Part shown: in pieces, positions 1-7,294 of the stretch | Position numbering within the stretch: the first letter of the stretch is position 1 | Layout of the letters: each line of letters opens with the position of its first letter | NCBI GenBank assembly: GCA_947502805.1 | Contig: CANNBR010000006.1 | Location: 1 to 26,198 of the forward strand | DNA length: 26,198 bases | Source: a bacterium | GTDB lineage: Bacteria > Babelota > Babeliae > Babelales > CAIQNR01 | Direction of reading: 5' to 3' | Notes under the pieces: model-generated | The model's database searches: none | What the model saw: only the letters and a program-made list of their open reading frames with translations | Told to the model about the DNA's origin: nothing | Program-made: the position numbers and the translations under genes

Positions 1-801
1 TTTGGCGTACTCGACACCAGTAAGTTCTTCGATTGCTTTGATTAAAGGGATAAAAATATCTGTTTCGTAGACCGTATCGACACCTTGTAAAACACAGGTA
101 ACTCGTTCGAGCCCCATACCAGTATCCACCCCTGTTTGTTTAAGTGGGTTAAGAGTGCCATCTTCTTGGAGATCAAATTGCATAAATACGTTATTCCAGA
201 TTTCAAGCAGTCTGCCCTTATCAAAATCTTCATAGGTTGGCAGGGTTGCTCGTTCACTTTGTGGGCGTTGGTCAACGTAAATTTCGGTGCAAGGACCGCA
301 AGGTCCTGAATTTCCCATTTGCCAAAAGTTATCTTTTTTACCAAAACGCATGATGCGCTCTGCAGGAACTTTCATATCTTTGTTCCAGATTTCAAATGCT
401 TCGTCATCTTGTTCGTAGACAGAAACGAACATCTCATTTGGATCTATTCCTAAATCTTTGGTTAAAAAGGTCCAAGCGTAAAAAATCGCTTCTTTTTTGA
501 AATAGTCACCAAATGAAAAATTCCCCATCATTTCAAAGAAGGTAAGATGGCGCTTAGTAAATCCAACGTTATCTAGATCATTATGCTTTCCACCAGCGCG
601 TACACATTTTTGGATAGTAACGGCAGTTTTATAGCTTTGTTTTTCATTACCCAAAAAGAGATCTTTAAACTGGTTCATGCCCGCATTGGTAAATAATAAG
701 GTTGGATCTTGGGCGGGGATTAATGATGAACTGTCGATCTGTTTATGGCCATGCTTGGTAAAAAAATCAAAAAACTTTTGGCGGATTTCCATCGATTTCA
801 T
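1..801 (-). CDS. alaS: Alanyl-tRNA synthetase, N-terminal part (runs off left edge)
   Basis: Class II aminoacyl-tRNA synthetase that charges tRNA-Ala in the cytoplasm. Reading from 801 towards 1 gives 267 codons with no stop; the rest lies beyond the window. Family hallmarks are all present: EIRQKFFDFF near residue 5, the stretch SSSLIPAQDPTLLFTNAGMN (residues 24-43), CVRAGGKHNDLDNVG (66-80), then FFEMMGNFSFGDYF (88-101) and GPCGPCTEI of the catalytic core. The start at 801 is preceded by AAGGA six bases upstream; a second Met three codons in (792) has a worse spacing. The gene is separated from the minus-strand gene behind it by a terminator at 904-939, so it must have its own promoter within about 802-900. 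I saw no T-box-like leader and no convincing -35/-10 pair there. Identity is essentially certain. Confidence 0.97.
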   Translation of the reverse strand, partial: MKSMEIRQKFFDFFTKHGHKQIDSSSLIPAQDPTLLFTNAGMNQFKDLFLGNEKQSYKTAVTIQKCVRAGGKHNDLDNVGFTKRHLTFFEMMGNFSFGDYFKKEAIFYAWTFLTKDLGIDPNEMFVSVYEQDDEAFEIWNKDMKVPAERIMRFGKKDNFWQMGNSGPCGPCTEIYVDQRPQSERATLPTYEDFDKGRLLEIWNNVFMQFDLQEDGTLNPLKQTGVDTGMGLERVTCVLQGVDTVYETDIFIPLIKAIEELTGVEYAK

Positions 802-903
802 ACACGTTCCTTCAGTTAAGGTATTTTCGAAAAAGAGTATCACGGAACAGGAAATAATGCGATAAGGGGCCATAAAAAGCTTGCTTATGAAATCATTAAA
901 AAA

Positions 904-939
904 AGTGGGACAGAAAATTATAAAAATCTCTGTCCCACT
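904..939 (-). terminator. Rho-independent terminator downstream of the exported-protein gene
   Basis: A perfect 11-bp inverted repeat (AGTGGGACAGA at 904-914, TCTGTCCCACT at 929-939) encloses a 14-base loop. Read on the minus strand the stem is followed directly by a run of seven T, the classic intrinsic terminator layout. It lies 26 bases after the stop codon of the minus-strand gene at 966-1760 and before alaS. On the plus strand the trailing sequence is a poorer T tract. Confidence 0.85.
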
Positions 940-965
940 CATAGTATTTTTGATTATGCTATCTG

Positions 966-1760
966 TTATATGCTCGTCATTTTATCACATGCATATGCTG
1001 TTAAAGTATGCAGAGGGAAAACGTATTTTAGAAATCTATTGCTGATATCAGATGGTTTGAGCGTGGTTATGAACTTCATTGCCATAGCATTATTTATATT
1101 AGCGATAATAGGATATTTTTCTGGTGAAAAGGCATGCATTATATTTTTACATTCATTCCATTGAGCTGGATCGCGAGTGGCTTCTGCAGCTTCCAGACAA
1201 AGTAAAAATTTCTTTTGCAAATAATACAGTTGTAGTCGCTTAACTATGAAAAGAGTTGCACACCCAGCTGCAGCATAACCAAGAAGAACTTTTGACGTAG
1301 GAGAATAGTCTCCCGCCATTTTTTTAAAGTCATAACTTTTTAGATAATCCAATCCTGGAACGTAAGACGCCCAAGAGCTAGCCTTTTTACTTACTTCTTG
1401 AGTGGCTTTCTCGATAACTATTTTAGTAGCCGGAATTGTAGAAGCTGCCAATACAGTAGAAGCTTGAGGCAAAGAAGCTGCCAATACAACAGGAACTTTT
1501 TGTATAGCTTTGATAGCAGGTTCTTGGGGGAGTTGAGCAATTTTTAGATCATTGAATTTTACGTTTTCATAGACCCCATAGAAATAGCCAGATCCAGCAA
1601 AAGCGGCAAATTTAGCTACTTCTTTAGTAGCATATTTTGCTGCTGCTACAATAATTTGGGTAAGGCCTCTAGCGGCAGGAGCTGCTGCTTGAAGAGTACA
1701 ATTTTGAGCCAACAGTATGCTCATAAAAATAAAGAGCGTTCTTTTTGATACTTTTTTCAT
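966..1760 (-). CDS. Unrecognised exported protein with one central membrane segment
   Basis: I do not recognise this 264-residue protein. The N-terminus looks like a signal peptide: a basic start (MKKVSKR), a hydrophobic core, and a likely signal-peptidase I site after TLQA (residues 22-25). A Cys at 21 is not in a good lipobox. A second hydrophobic stretch (about 158-173, GYAAAGCATLFIV) followed by basic residues could anchor it in the inner membrane, or be an internal helix. The middle contains two tandem copies of an 11-residue VLAAS unit (about 92-113). The C-terminal third is helical with several Cys. The start at 1760 is chosen because GGAGG sits eight bases upstream; an in-frame Met at 1766 is too close to it and one at 1805 lacks a ribosome site. 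A strong terminator follows, so it is probably a single-gene transcript. Function unknown. Confidence 0.8.
   Translation of the reverse strand: MKKVSKRTLFIFMSILLAQNCTLQAAAPAARGLTQIIVAAAKYATKEVAKFAAFAGSGYFYGVYENVKFNDLKIAQLPQEPAIKAIQKVPVVLAASLPQASTVLAASTIPATKIVIEKATQEVSKKASSWASYVPGLDYLKSYDFKKMAGDYSPTSKVLLGYAAAGCATLFIVKRLQLYYLQKKFLLCLEAAEATRDPAQWNECKNIMHAFSPEKYPIIANINNAMAMKFITTLKPSDISNRFLKYVFPLHTLTAYACDKMTSI
1441..1488 (-). repeat. Two direct copies of a 15-base unit inside the exported-protein gene
   Basis: GAAGCTGCCAATACA occurs at 1441-1455 and again at 1474-1488, exactly 33 bases (11 codons) apart. This gives the duplicated VLAAS unit in the protein. The in-frame spacing suggests a tandem duplication of 11 codons whose intervening bases have since diverged. 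Confidence 0.75.
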
Positions 1761-1877
1761 GATCATAACCTCCACAGTTAATTTTGATCTCGGGTGAATA
1801 CGCAACGATTATGATATCTAAGATACCGGCTTTGAAAAAGGGAGCAAAGGGGTAGGGCAGGTAGTATTCTAATGGTA

Positions 1878-2396
1878 TTAATAAATGGATAGGTCTTTAA
1901 ATTTTGGGCTTATTTCTCTATAAAGTTTACCAAGGTCGCTGGAGACTTGTTTGGTTTCTGCAAGGGTTGGCAAGAAATTTGTGTCACCATGCCAGCGAGG
2001 AAGAACATGGGTATGTAGATGTGCTGGTATGCCTGCTCCTGCAGCTTTACCAAGGTTCATACCTATATTTACCCCTTGCGCTTTAAGCTCTTTTTTTAAG
2101 ATAGCGGTGCTTTGAGTGACGAGCTGGATAAGCTCTTTTTGGACTTCGATTGAAAAATCTTCAAGATTCCCTTTGTGTTCAAAAGGAATTATAAGCAGAT
2201 GGCCGGGATTATAGGGATAGCGATTGAGCATGATGCAGTTGTACTGATAGCGTGCAAGGATAAAGTTTTCATCATCATTAGTTTGGGAAAAACGAATACA
2301 AAAAACACAATCTTCAGGACCTGTAGTTTCTTGTTCTTTGGGGCCTTGTGTTGAAGCTGTATACTCTTCACGCCATGGAGCATAGAGAATGTTCAT
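1878..2396 (-). CDS. HIT-family protein (Ap4A phosphorylase/hydrolase-like)
   Basis: A 172-residue histidine-triad protein. The active-site motif HLHTHVL has His 126, 128 and 130, and the preceding AGAGIPA is typical. The N-terminus LYAPWREEY followed by CVFC (Cys 30 and 33, a probable zinc pair) matches the subfamily that includes the mycobacterial Ap4A phosphorylase Rv2613c; other HIT proteins cleave AMP-linked nucleotides. The role is therefore nucleotide phosphohydrolysis or phosphorolysis in the cytoplasm, with the exact substrate open. The start at 2396 has AAGG nine bases upstream. It is transcribed away from the polysaccharide run and shares the 2397-2557 intergenic region with it. 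There are 117 bases to the exported-protein gene behind it, with no clear terminator, so the two could be co-transcribed. Confidence 0.9.
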   Translation of the reverse strand: MNILYAPWREEYTASTQGPKEQETTGPEDCVFCIRFSQTNDDENFILARYQYNCIMLNRYPYNPGHLLIIPFEHKGNLEDFSIEVQKELIQLVTQSTAILKKELKAQGVNIGMNLGKAAGAGIPAHLHTHVLPRWHGDTNFLPTLAETKQVSSDLGKLYREISPKFKDLSIY

Positions 2397-2481
2397 ATTT
2401 TTTTACCTTGTTAGTTAGGGATAGATAAGAAAAAAATAGTTTACTGTGGTTGTAAAAAGTTTAAAAACAATTTCTTCATTT

Positions 2482-2510
2482 TTGCTAACAATAAGCCGAA
2501 ATGGTATGGT
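2482..2510 (+). promoter_or_regulatory. Candidate sigma-70-type promoter for the polysaccharide run
   Basis: TTGCTA (2482-2487), a 17-base spacer, then TATGGT (2505-2510) fits a sigma-70-like -35/-10 pair, giving a leader of about 40 bases before the wecB start. In AT-rich sequence such pairs occur by chance, so this is a candidate only. No other gap in the following 23 kb is large enough to make a main promoter obvious. Confidence 0.35.
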
Positions 2511-2545
2511 TATCCGAAATTTAAAAAGTAACCAGTAGCGGATAA
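2510..2545. repeat. Seven-base inverted repeat between -10 and ribosome site of wecB
   Basis: TTATCCG (2510-2516) and CGGATAA (2539-2545) are perfect inverted copies 22 bases apart. The left arm touches the proposed -10 and the right arm ends just before the ribosome site (AAGGA at 2547-2551). It could be a repressor half-site pair or a weak leader hairpin, or chance. Confidence 0.35.
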
Positions 2546-2557
2546 AAAGGAACAACT

Positions 2558-3760
2558 ATGCAACCTATTATGTTGGTGGTGGGAACTCGTCCTGAAGGCA
2601 TTAAGATGGTGCCTGTTTACTTTGCGCTTAAGCATGCTGGCATTCCTGTAATTCTTTGTTCTACCGGTCAGCATTGTGCTCTTTTGGAAGAAGTATTTAC
2701 TCTTTTTTCGGTTACTCCTGATATCAGACTTTCTCTTATGAAGCCAGATCAAGATATTTCCTATCTTACCTGTGCAATTCTTGAATCGATGAAGTTGGTG
2801 TATCTGCAGTATCAACCATCCCTTGTGCTTGTTCAGGGAGACACCACTACCGTTATGGCAGCAGCATTAGCAGCTTTTTATGAAAAAATTCCAGTCGGGC
2901 ATATCGAAGCTGGTTTGCGAACAGGTGATATGCTGAGCCCTTATCCAGAGGAAGCTAATCGTTGTATTGTTGGCCTTCTTGCACAGTATCATTTTGCTCC
3001 AACATCACTTGCCACAGGAAACCTTTTAGCAGAAGGCAAAAAACGAGAAACGGTTTTTTGTGTAGGAAATACTGTTGTTGATGCACTTCGCATACTAGAA
3101 AAAAAAATAAAAAATGAAGAGGTTCTTATTCGGCCTGATCTTCTTTTGGCAATTAAAAATACAGATGATTTTGGTTATAAAAAAGTGCTTGTAACAGCAC
3201 ATAGAAGAGAATCTTTTCCTGATGGCATTGTGCGTATTATTAATGCAGTAAAAAAGTATGCACAACTACATCCTGATGTTGCTTTTTTTTATCCTTATCA
3301 TCCTAATCCCATAATAATTGACGCCTTGTTTGATGCGAGGCTTGAAGATGAAAAAAATATTTTCCTTTTTTCGCCACTTGTCTATCACGAACTAGTCTTT
3401 CTTTTACAGTCTGTTGATTGTGTAATGACCGATTCAGGCGGCATCCAAGAAGAAGCGGTAAGTATGGGTAAAAATGTGCTTGTATTACGTGAAAAAACTG
3501 AAAGAATGGAGGGGGTATGGCAAGGGATTGCAGTACTAGTAGGAACACAAGAAAATGCTATCCTAGAAGCTCTAGAGAATGCTCTTGATAGCTCCTTTAA
3601 ACAACAAGCAGTACGCAATTCTATTTATGGAGATGGGTTTTCTGCAGACCGTATAGTTGAAGTGATTAAGACTCTTCATCTGAAGCAGCAGGAAAAAAAT
3701 GAGAGCGCATGTGATTACCAAAGAAAAGGATATGAGTATGAAAAAAATATCTCTCAATGA
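2558..3760 (+). CDS. wecB: UDP-N-acetylglucosamine 2-epimerase (non-hydrolysing)
   Basis: Interconverts UDP-GlcNAc and UDP-ManNAc in the cytoplasm. It is 400 residues, slightly longer than the usual 370-380 because of a basic C-terminal tail. Visible family motifs: GTRPEGIK (9-16), TGQHCALL (36-43), QGDTTT with Asp95 (93-98), GHIEAGLRTGD with Glu117 (114-124), YPEEANR (129-135), TAHRRESF with His215 (213-220), DSGGIQEEA (292-300) and REKTERMEG (311-319). The last motif usually reads TERPE, so Pro is replaced by Met here. AAGGA lies six bases before the ATG. It is the first gene of the plus-strand run and overlaps the next one by 23 bases. With wecC directly behind it, the product is almost certainly used to make UDP-ManNAcA. 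Confidence 0.95.
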   Translation: MQPIMLVVGTRPEGIKMVPVYFALKHAGIPVILCSTGQHCALLEEVFTLFSVTPDIRLSLMKPDQDISYLTCAILESMKLVYLQYQPSLVLVQGDTTTVMAAALAAFYEKIPVGHIEAGLRTGDMLSPYPEEANRCIVGLLAQYHFAPTSLATGNLLAEGKKRETVFCVGNTVVDALRILEKKIKNEEVLIRPDLLLAIKNTDDFGYKKVLVTAHRRESFPDGIVRIINAVKKYAQLHPDVAFFYPYHPNPIIIDALFDARLEDEKNIFLFSPLVYHELVFLLQSVDCVMTDSGGIQEEAVSMGKNVLVLREKTERMEGVWQGIAVLVGTQENAILEALENALDSSFKQQAVRNSIYGDGFSADRIVEVIKTLHLKQQEKNESACDYQRKGYEYEKNISQ

Positions 3761-5126
3761 AGCAAAAAAAGTATGTGTCGTTGGTCTTGGCTATATAGGA
3801 TTACCAACTGCTATTGTTGCAGCTCAGGCAGGGCTTAGGGTAGTAGGTATCGATGTTAATGAAGAAGCGGTTGCATGCATTAATAGATGTTGTCCAATTA
3901 TTCAAGAACCTGAAATTGTACAAAAACTTAAGACCGTTTTAAACACAGAATATTTTTACGCTACTACTATGTATGAGCCTGCAGATTTTTTTATTATTGC
4001 AGTTCCTACTCCTTTTACTGCTGATAAAAAAGCGGACCTTTCTTATGTATTTGCGGCAGCTACTTCTATAGCAGGAGTTTTAAAAGCTGGGGATACTATT
4101 ATTTTAGAATCAACCGTTCCTGTAGGCACAACAAAGATTTTGGGACAATTTTTATCTTCAAAGACAGGTCTTTCATTGGGAAAAGATTTCTTTGTTGCTC
4201 ATTGCCCAGAACGTGTATTGCCAGGAAATATTTTCCATGAACTTAAGGTAAACGATCGCATTATTGGTGGTGTTGATCGTGGTTCAACGCAACACGTTGC
4301 TGAATTTTATAAATATTTTGTGAGCGGTGATTTATATTTAACCACTGCCGAAACTGCTGAAATGGCAAAGCTTATTGAAAATAGTTACCGTGATGTAAAC
4401 ATTGCATTTGCACATCAGGTTGCTTCAATGGCTCAGGTTGCTGGTATTGATCCTTATGAATTAATAGATCTTGCAAATAAGCACCCACGCGTTAATATTT
4501 TGCGTCCAACTAGTGGTGTTGGTGGTCATTGCTTAGCAGTTGATCCGTACTTTTTAGTAGAAACTTTTCCAGCTCAAACAACTTTGTTAAAAGAAGCGCG
4601 TGCTGTTAATGAGCGTCGACCGCTTGAAGTGATCGCTGCTATTGAGCAAAAAGTTGCAAAGTGGAAAGAATCACATGCAACTAAAACATGCCGCGTATTG
4701 CTTTTAGGAGCGACGTACAAGGCTGATGTTGATGATGTGCGTGAGTCGCCAGCACTTCAAATTGCTCGGACCTTAATTAAAAAAAATGAAATGGAAGTGC
4801 TTGTTTGTGAGCCGAATGTTGCTAAACAAGCTTTGGGTCCTGATGTTGCTCGTCATGCTGTTTCGTTGCAAGAGGGTGTTGAGGCAGCAGATATTATTGT
4901 TTGCTTGGTTGCCCATACCCCTTTTAAGTCTCTTGATAAAAAATTAATAGCGCATAAAAAGTTTATTGATTTCTGTGGGCTTTTACATACTCCGCACGAA
5001 CAATCAATTTCACAGGAACAGTTCTTTTGGGCTGCCTGCAGTTATGAAGAAGTGGCGCAACGAGAAAAAATAAGAATGGCACATGTCCCAGGGTCATCAG
5101 CCTATGAAAATGAGGATGTGAAGTGA
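3738..5126 (+). CDS. wecC: UDP-N-acetyl-D-mannosamine dehydrogenase
   Basis: NAD-dependent two-step oxidation of UDP-ManNAc to UDP-ManNAcA (UDP-glucose/GDP-mannose dehydrogenase family), 462 residues. The N-terminal Rossmann motif is GLGYIGLP (16-23). The WecC-type signatures HCPERVLPG (155-163) and ENSYRDVNIAFAH (214-226) follow, then GVGGHCLAVDPYF with catalytic Cys265, and GATYKADVDDVRESP (324-338) in the C-terminal UDP-binding domain. The start at 3738 has AAAGGA seven bases upstream; in-frame Met codons at 3699 and 3732 lack proper spacing. It overlaps wecB by 23 bases and the next gene by four (GTGA), indicating translational coupling. The pairing with WecB favours ManNAc over glucose or GlcNAc as the substrate, but sequence alone cannot fully exclude UDP-GlcNAc dehydrogenase. 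Confidence 0.92.
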   Translation: MKKISLNEAKKVCVVGLGYIGLPTAIVAAQAGLRVVGIDVNEEAVACINRCCPIIQEPEIVQKLKTVLNTEYFYATTMYEPADFFIIAVPTPFTADKKADLSYVFAAATSIAGVLKAGDTIILESTVPVGTTKILGQFLSSKTGLSLGKDFFVAHCPERVLPGNIFHELKVNDRIIGGVDRGSTQHVAEFYKYFVSGDLYLTTAETAEMAKLIENSYRDVNIAFAHQVASMAQVAGIDPYELIDLANKHPRVNILRPTSGVGGHCLAVDPYFLVETFPAQTTLLKEARAVNERRPLEVIAAIEQKVAKWKESHATKTCRVLLLGATYKADVDDVRESPALQIARTLIKKNEMEVLVCEPNVAKQALGPDVARHAVSLQEGVEAADIIVCLVAHTPFKSLDKKLIAHKKFIDFCGLLHTPHEQSISQEQFFWAACSYEEVAQREKIRMAHVPGSSAYENEDVK

Positions 5127-7294
5127 GACAACTATTTTTAGATAAGGGATCGGTAATTGTTCAGGAAGTAGCGCAACCTTCTTTAGATGAGCGCTCGGTT
5201 TTGATTTCCGTACATTATTCTTTTATAAGCTCTGGTACTGAAGCTGCTACCATTTCAAATACACAACAAAGTGTTATTTTTAGCAATGTTCCTCATAAAA
5301 TTAAGACAGTGCTTCAATCAATTACCGAAAATGGATTTGCAGGTACACAGGCCCTTATTAATGGTAAATTAAAAGGTAACTTGCAGGTTCTTGGATACTC
5401 ATGTTCAGGGCGCGTGCTCGCTGTTGGTAAAAAAGTTACTAAATTCCGTGCGGGAGACTTTGTAGCGTGTGCTGGAGCTGGATGGGCAAATCATGCTGAT
5501 GTTGTGTGTGTTCCTGAAAATTTAGTGGTTGCAGTTAAAGATGAAGCATTTGTAAAGCATGCAAGTATCACCACTATAGGATCCATTGCGCTGCAAGGTA
5601 TTCGACGCGCTGAACTTCAGCTTAGTGAAACGGTGTGCGTTATAGGGCTTGGTCTTTTGGGGCAAATTACTGTTCAGCTTGCAAAAAATGCTGGATGCAA
5701 AGTGGTTGGAGTAGACCTTCTTCCTGAACGCATGGCTCTTGCCTTAGAACTTGGTGCTGATTATGTTTTTAAGGCAGATTCAGAAAGTTTTGAAAAGGAT
5801 ATGAACTTTTTGACCAATCACAGAGGGGTTGATTGCACTATTCTTACTGCCGCAACATCAAGCAGCATTATCATACAAACCGCTATGGAAGTGACTCGCC
5901 GTAAGGGGAAGGTAGTGATAGTGGGAGATGTTGGCCTTGATTTACAACGTAACCCTCTTTATAAAAAAGAAATTGATCTTTTAATATCTTGTTCTTATGG
6001 TCCTGGCCGTTACGATACTTCCTATGAAGTTGAGGGTAGAGATTATCCATACGATTACGTTCGCTGGACTGAAAATCGCAACATGGAAGCCATTGTTGAT
6101 TTAATTAGCCAGAAAAAACTGTCGGTTGATAAGTTGGCAACGCAAGAATTTCACATCGAAGATGTTACTAAAGCTTATGAGCTTATAAAAAGCAAAGAAG
6201 TGTTGGGAGTAATTTTACGTTACACACCAAAAAATGACGCTTCTTTTATTCCTGCAGTTCGTAAACCATTTGCAGGAAAAGCTCTTGCATTCACTCCTGC
6301 AGTAGGCACTGCCTTGCGTGTAGGGTTTGTTGGTGCTGGTGGTTTTTCAAAGGTTAAATTACTTCCCATTGTTTCTAAAGTAAGAGACGTAAAAATTTCA
6401 GCAATAGTTGATACTGATGTTACGAATGCAAAAAATGTATGTCGCACATATGGTGCTGCTATTGCACTCACCGATTCGCGGGATCTTTTTGAAAAAGACA
6501 TTGTAGATACTGTAGTAATTGCATCCCCTCATAAATTTCATTGTGATCAAGCGCTAGAAGCTTTAGCTCATGGCAAAGCAGTGTTTCTTGAAAAACCAAT
6601 GGCTACAACTTTTGAGCAGTATGGTCGCATAAGTAAGTTTTTGATTAATAATCCACACGTACCTTTCTGTGTTGATTTTAACCGTTCATTTGCTCCATTT
6701 ATGCAAAAAATTAAATGGGAGTTGGCTTCAAGAAAGTCTCCAGTTGTTATTCATTATCGTATGAATGCTGGCTATATTCCTGGTGATCACTGGACGCAAA
6801 CAGATCTTGGCGCAGGTCGCGTCATTGGAGAAGCTTGCCATATTTTTGATCTCTTTTGTTTTTTAACCGGTTCAAAACCAGCTGCAGTATCGGTTGAATC
6901 ATTAAAGCCAGGATCAAGTAATCTTTTTCCTACTGATAATTTTTCAGCACAAATAAGTTTTGAAGATGGTTCGATTTGCACTCTTCTTTATACAGCATTA
7001 GGGCATAGCGCCCTAGGTAAAGAGCGCATGGAAGTTTTTTATGATTCTAAAACAATTGTGATGGATGACTATAAAGTGCTCCAAGGATTTGGAATTTCGC
7101 ATAGTTTTAATGAAAGCACTCGCTACCCAAACAAAGGACATGAAATTTTGTTACAGAAATTTTTTGATGGACTCCAAAGCGAAGATCGTAAAATGCCAAT
7201 CTCTATAGAACGTTTAAATAGAGTTGCTGAATTAACCCTTATTATCGACGAATTGGTATGCAAAGGTGGCGGAAATAAAGAGTTTTCTTACTGA
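5123..7294 (+). CDS. Two-domain oxidoreductase: MDR dehydrogenase fused to Gfo/Idh/MocA
   Basis: A 723-residue fusion. Residues 1 to about 370 are a medium-chain dehydrogenase: the SSGTEAATIS segment, AGDFVACAGAGWANHAD, and a Rossmann GLGLLGQ near 174. The catalytic zinc Cys of classical alcohol dehydrogenases is not evident, and SSGTE replaces it. Residues from about 396 onwards are a Gfo/Idh/MocA oxidoreductase: GFVGAGGFSK near 401, the conserved EKPMA at about 490, and GEACHIFDLF further on. Such bi-domain proteins recur in polysaccharide clusters and are thought to act on nucleotide-linked sugars or their lipid-linked forms; the reaction is not established. It starts with GTG, GAGG lies seven bases upstream, and GTGA overlaps the wecC stop. 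It overlaps the next gene by 29 bases. Domain assignment is firm, substrate unknown. Confidence 0.88.
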   Translation: MRQLFLDKGSVIVQEVAQPSLDERSVLISVHYSFISSGTEAATISNTQQSVIFSNVPHKIKTVLQSITENGFAGTQALINGKLKGNLQVLGYSCSGRVLAVGKKVTKFRAGDFVACAGAGWANHADVVCVPENLVVAVKDEAFVKHASITTIGSIALQGIRRAELQLSETVCVIGLGLLGQITVQLAKNAGCKVVGVDLLPERMALALELGADYVFKADSESFEKDMNFLTNHRGVDCTILTAATSSSIIIQTAMEVTRRKGKVVIVGDVGLDLQRNPLYKKEIDLLISCSYGPGRYDTSYEVEGRDYPYDYVRWTENRNMEAIVDLISQKKLSVDKLATQEFHIEDVTKAYELIKSKEVLGVILRYTPKNDASFIPAVRKPFAGKALAFTPAVGTALRVGFVGAGGFSKVKLLPIVSKVRDVKISAIVDTDVTNAKNVCRTYGAAIALTDSRDLFEKDIVDTVVIASPHKFHCDQALEALAHGKAVFLEKPMATTFEQYGRISKFLINNPHVPFCVDFNRSFAPFMQKIKWELASRKSPVVIHYRMNAGYIPGDHWTQTDLGAGRVIGEACHIFDLFCFLTGSKPAAVSVESLKPGSSNLFPTDNFSAQISFEDGSICTLLYTALGHSALGKERMEVFYDSKTIVMDDYKVLQGFGISHSFNESTRYPNKGHEILLQKFFDGLQSEDRKMPISIERLNRVAELTLIIDELVCKGGGNKEFSY

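Noticed and set aside
1815..1825. Small palindrome TATCTAAGATA upstream of the exported-protein gene
   Set aside because: Five-base arms only, no second copy, and not placed convincingly against a promoter.
2531..2540. Resemblance of the wecB leader (AGTAGCG) to the ops/JUMPstart element of RfaH-controlled polysaccharide operons
   Set aside because: The core GGCGGTAG is not present; only a few bases match.
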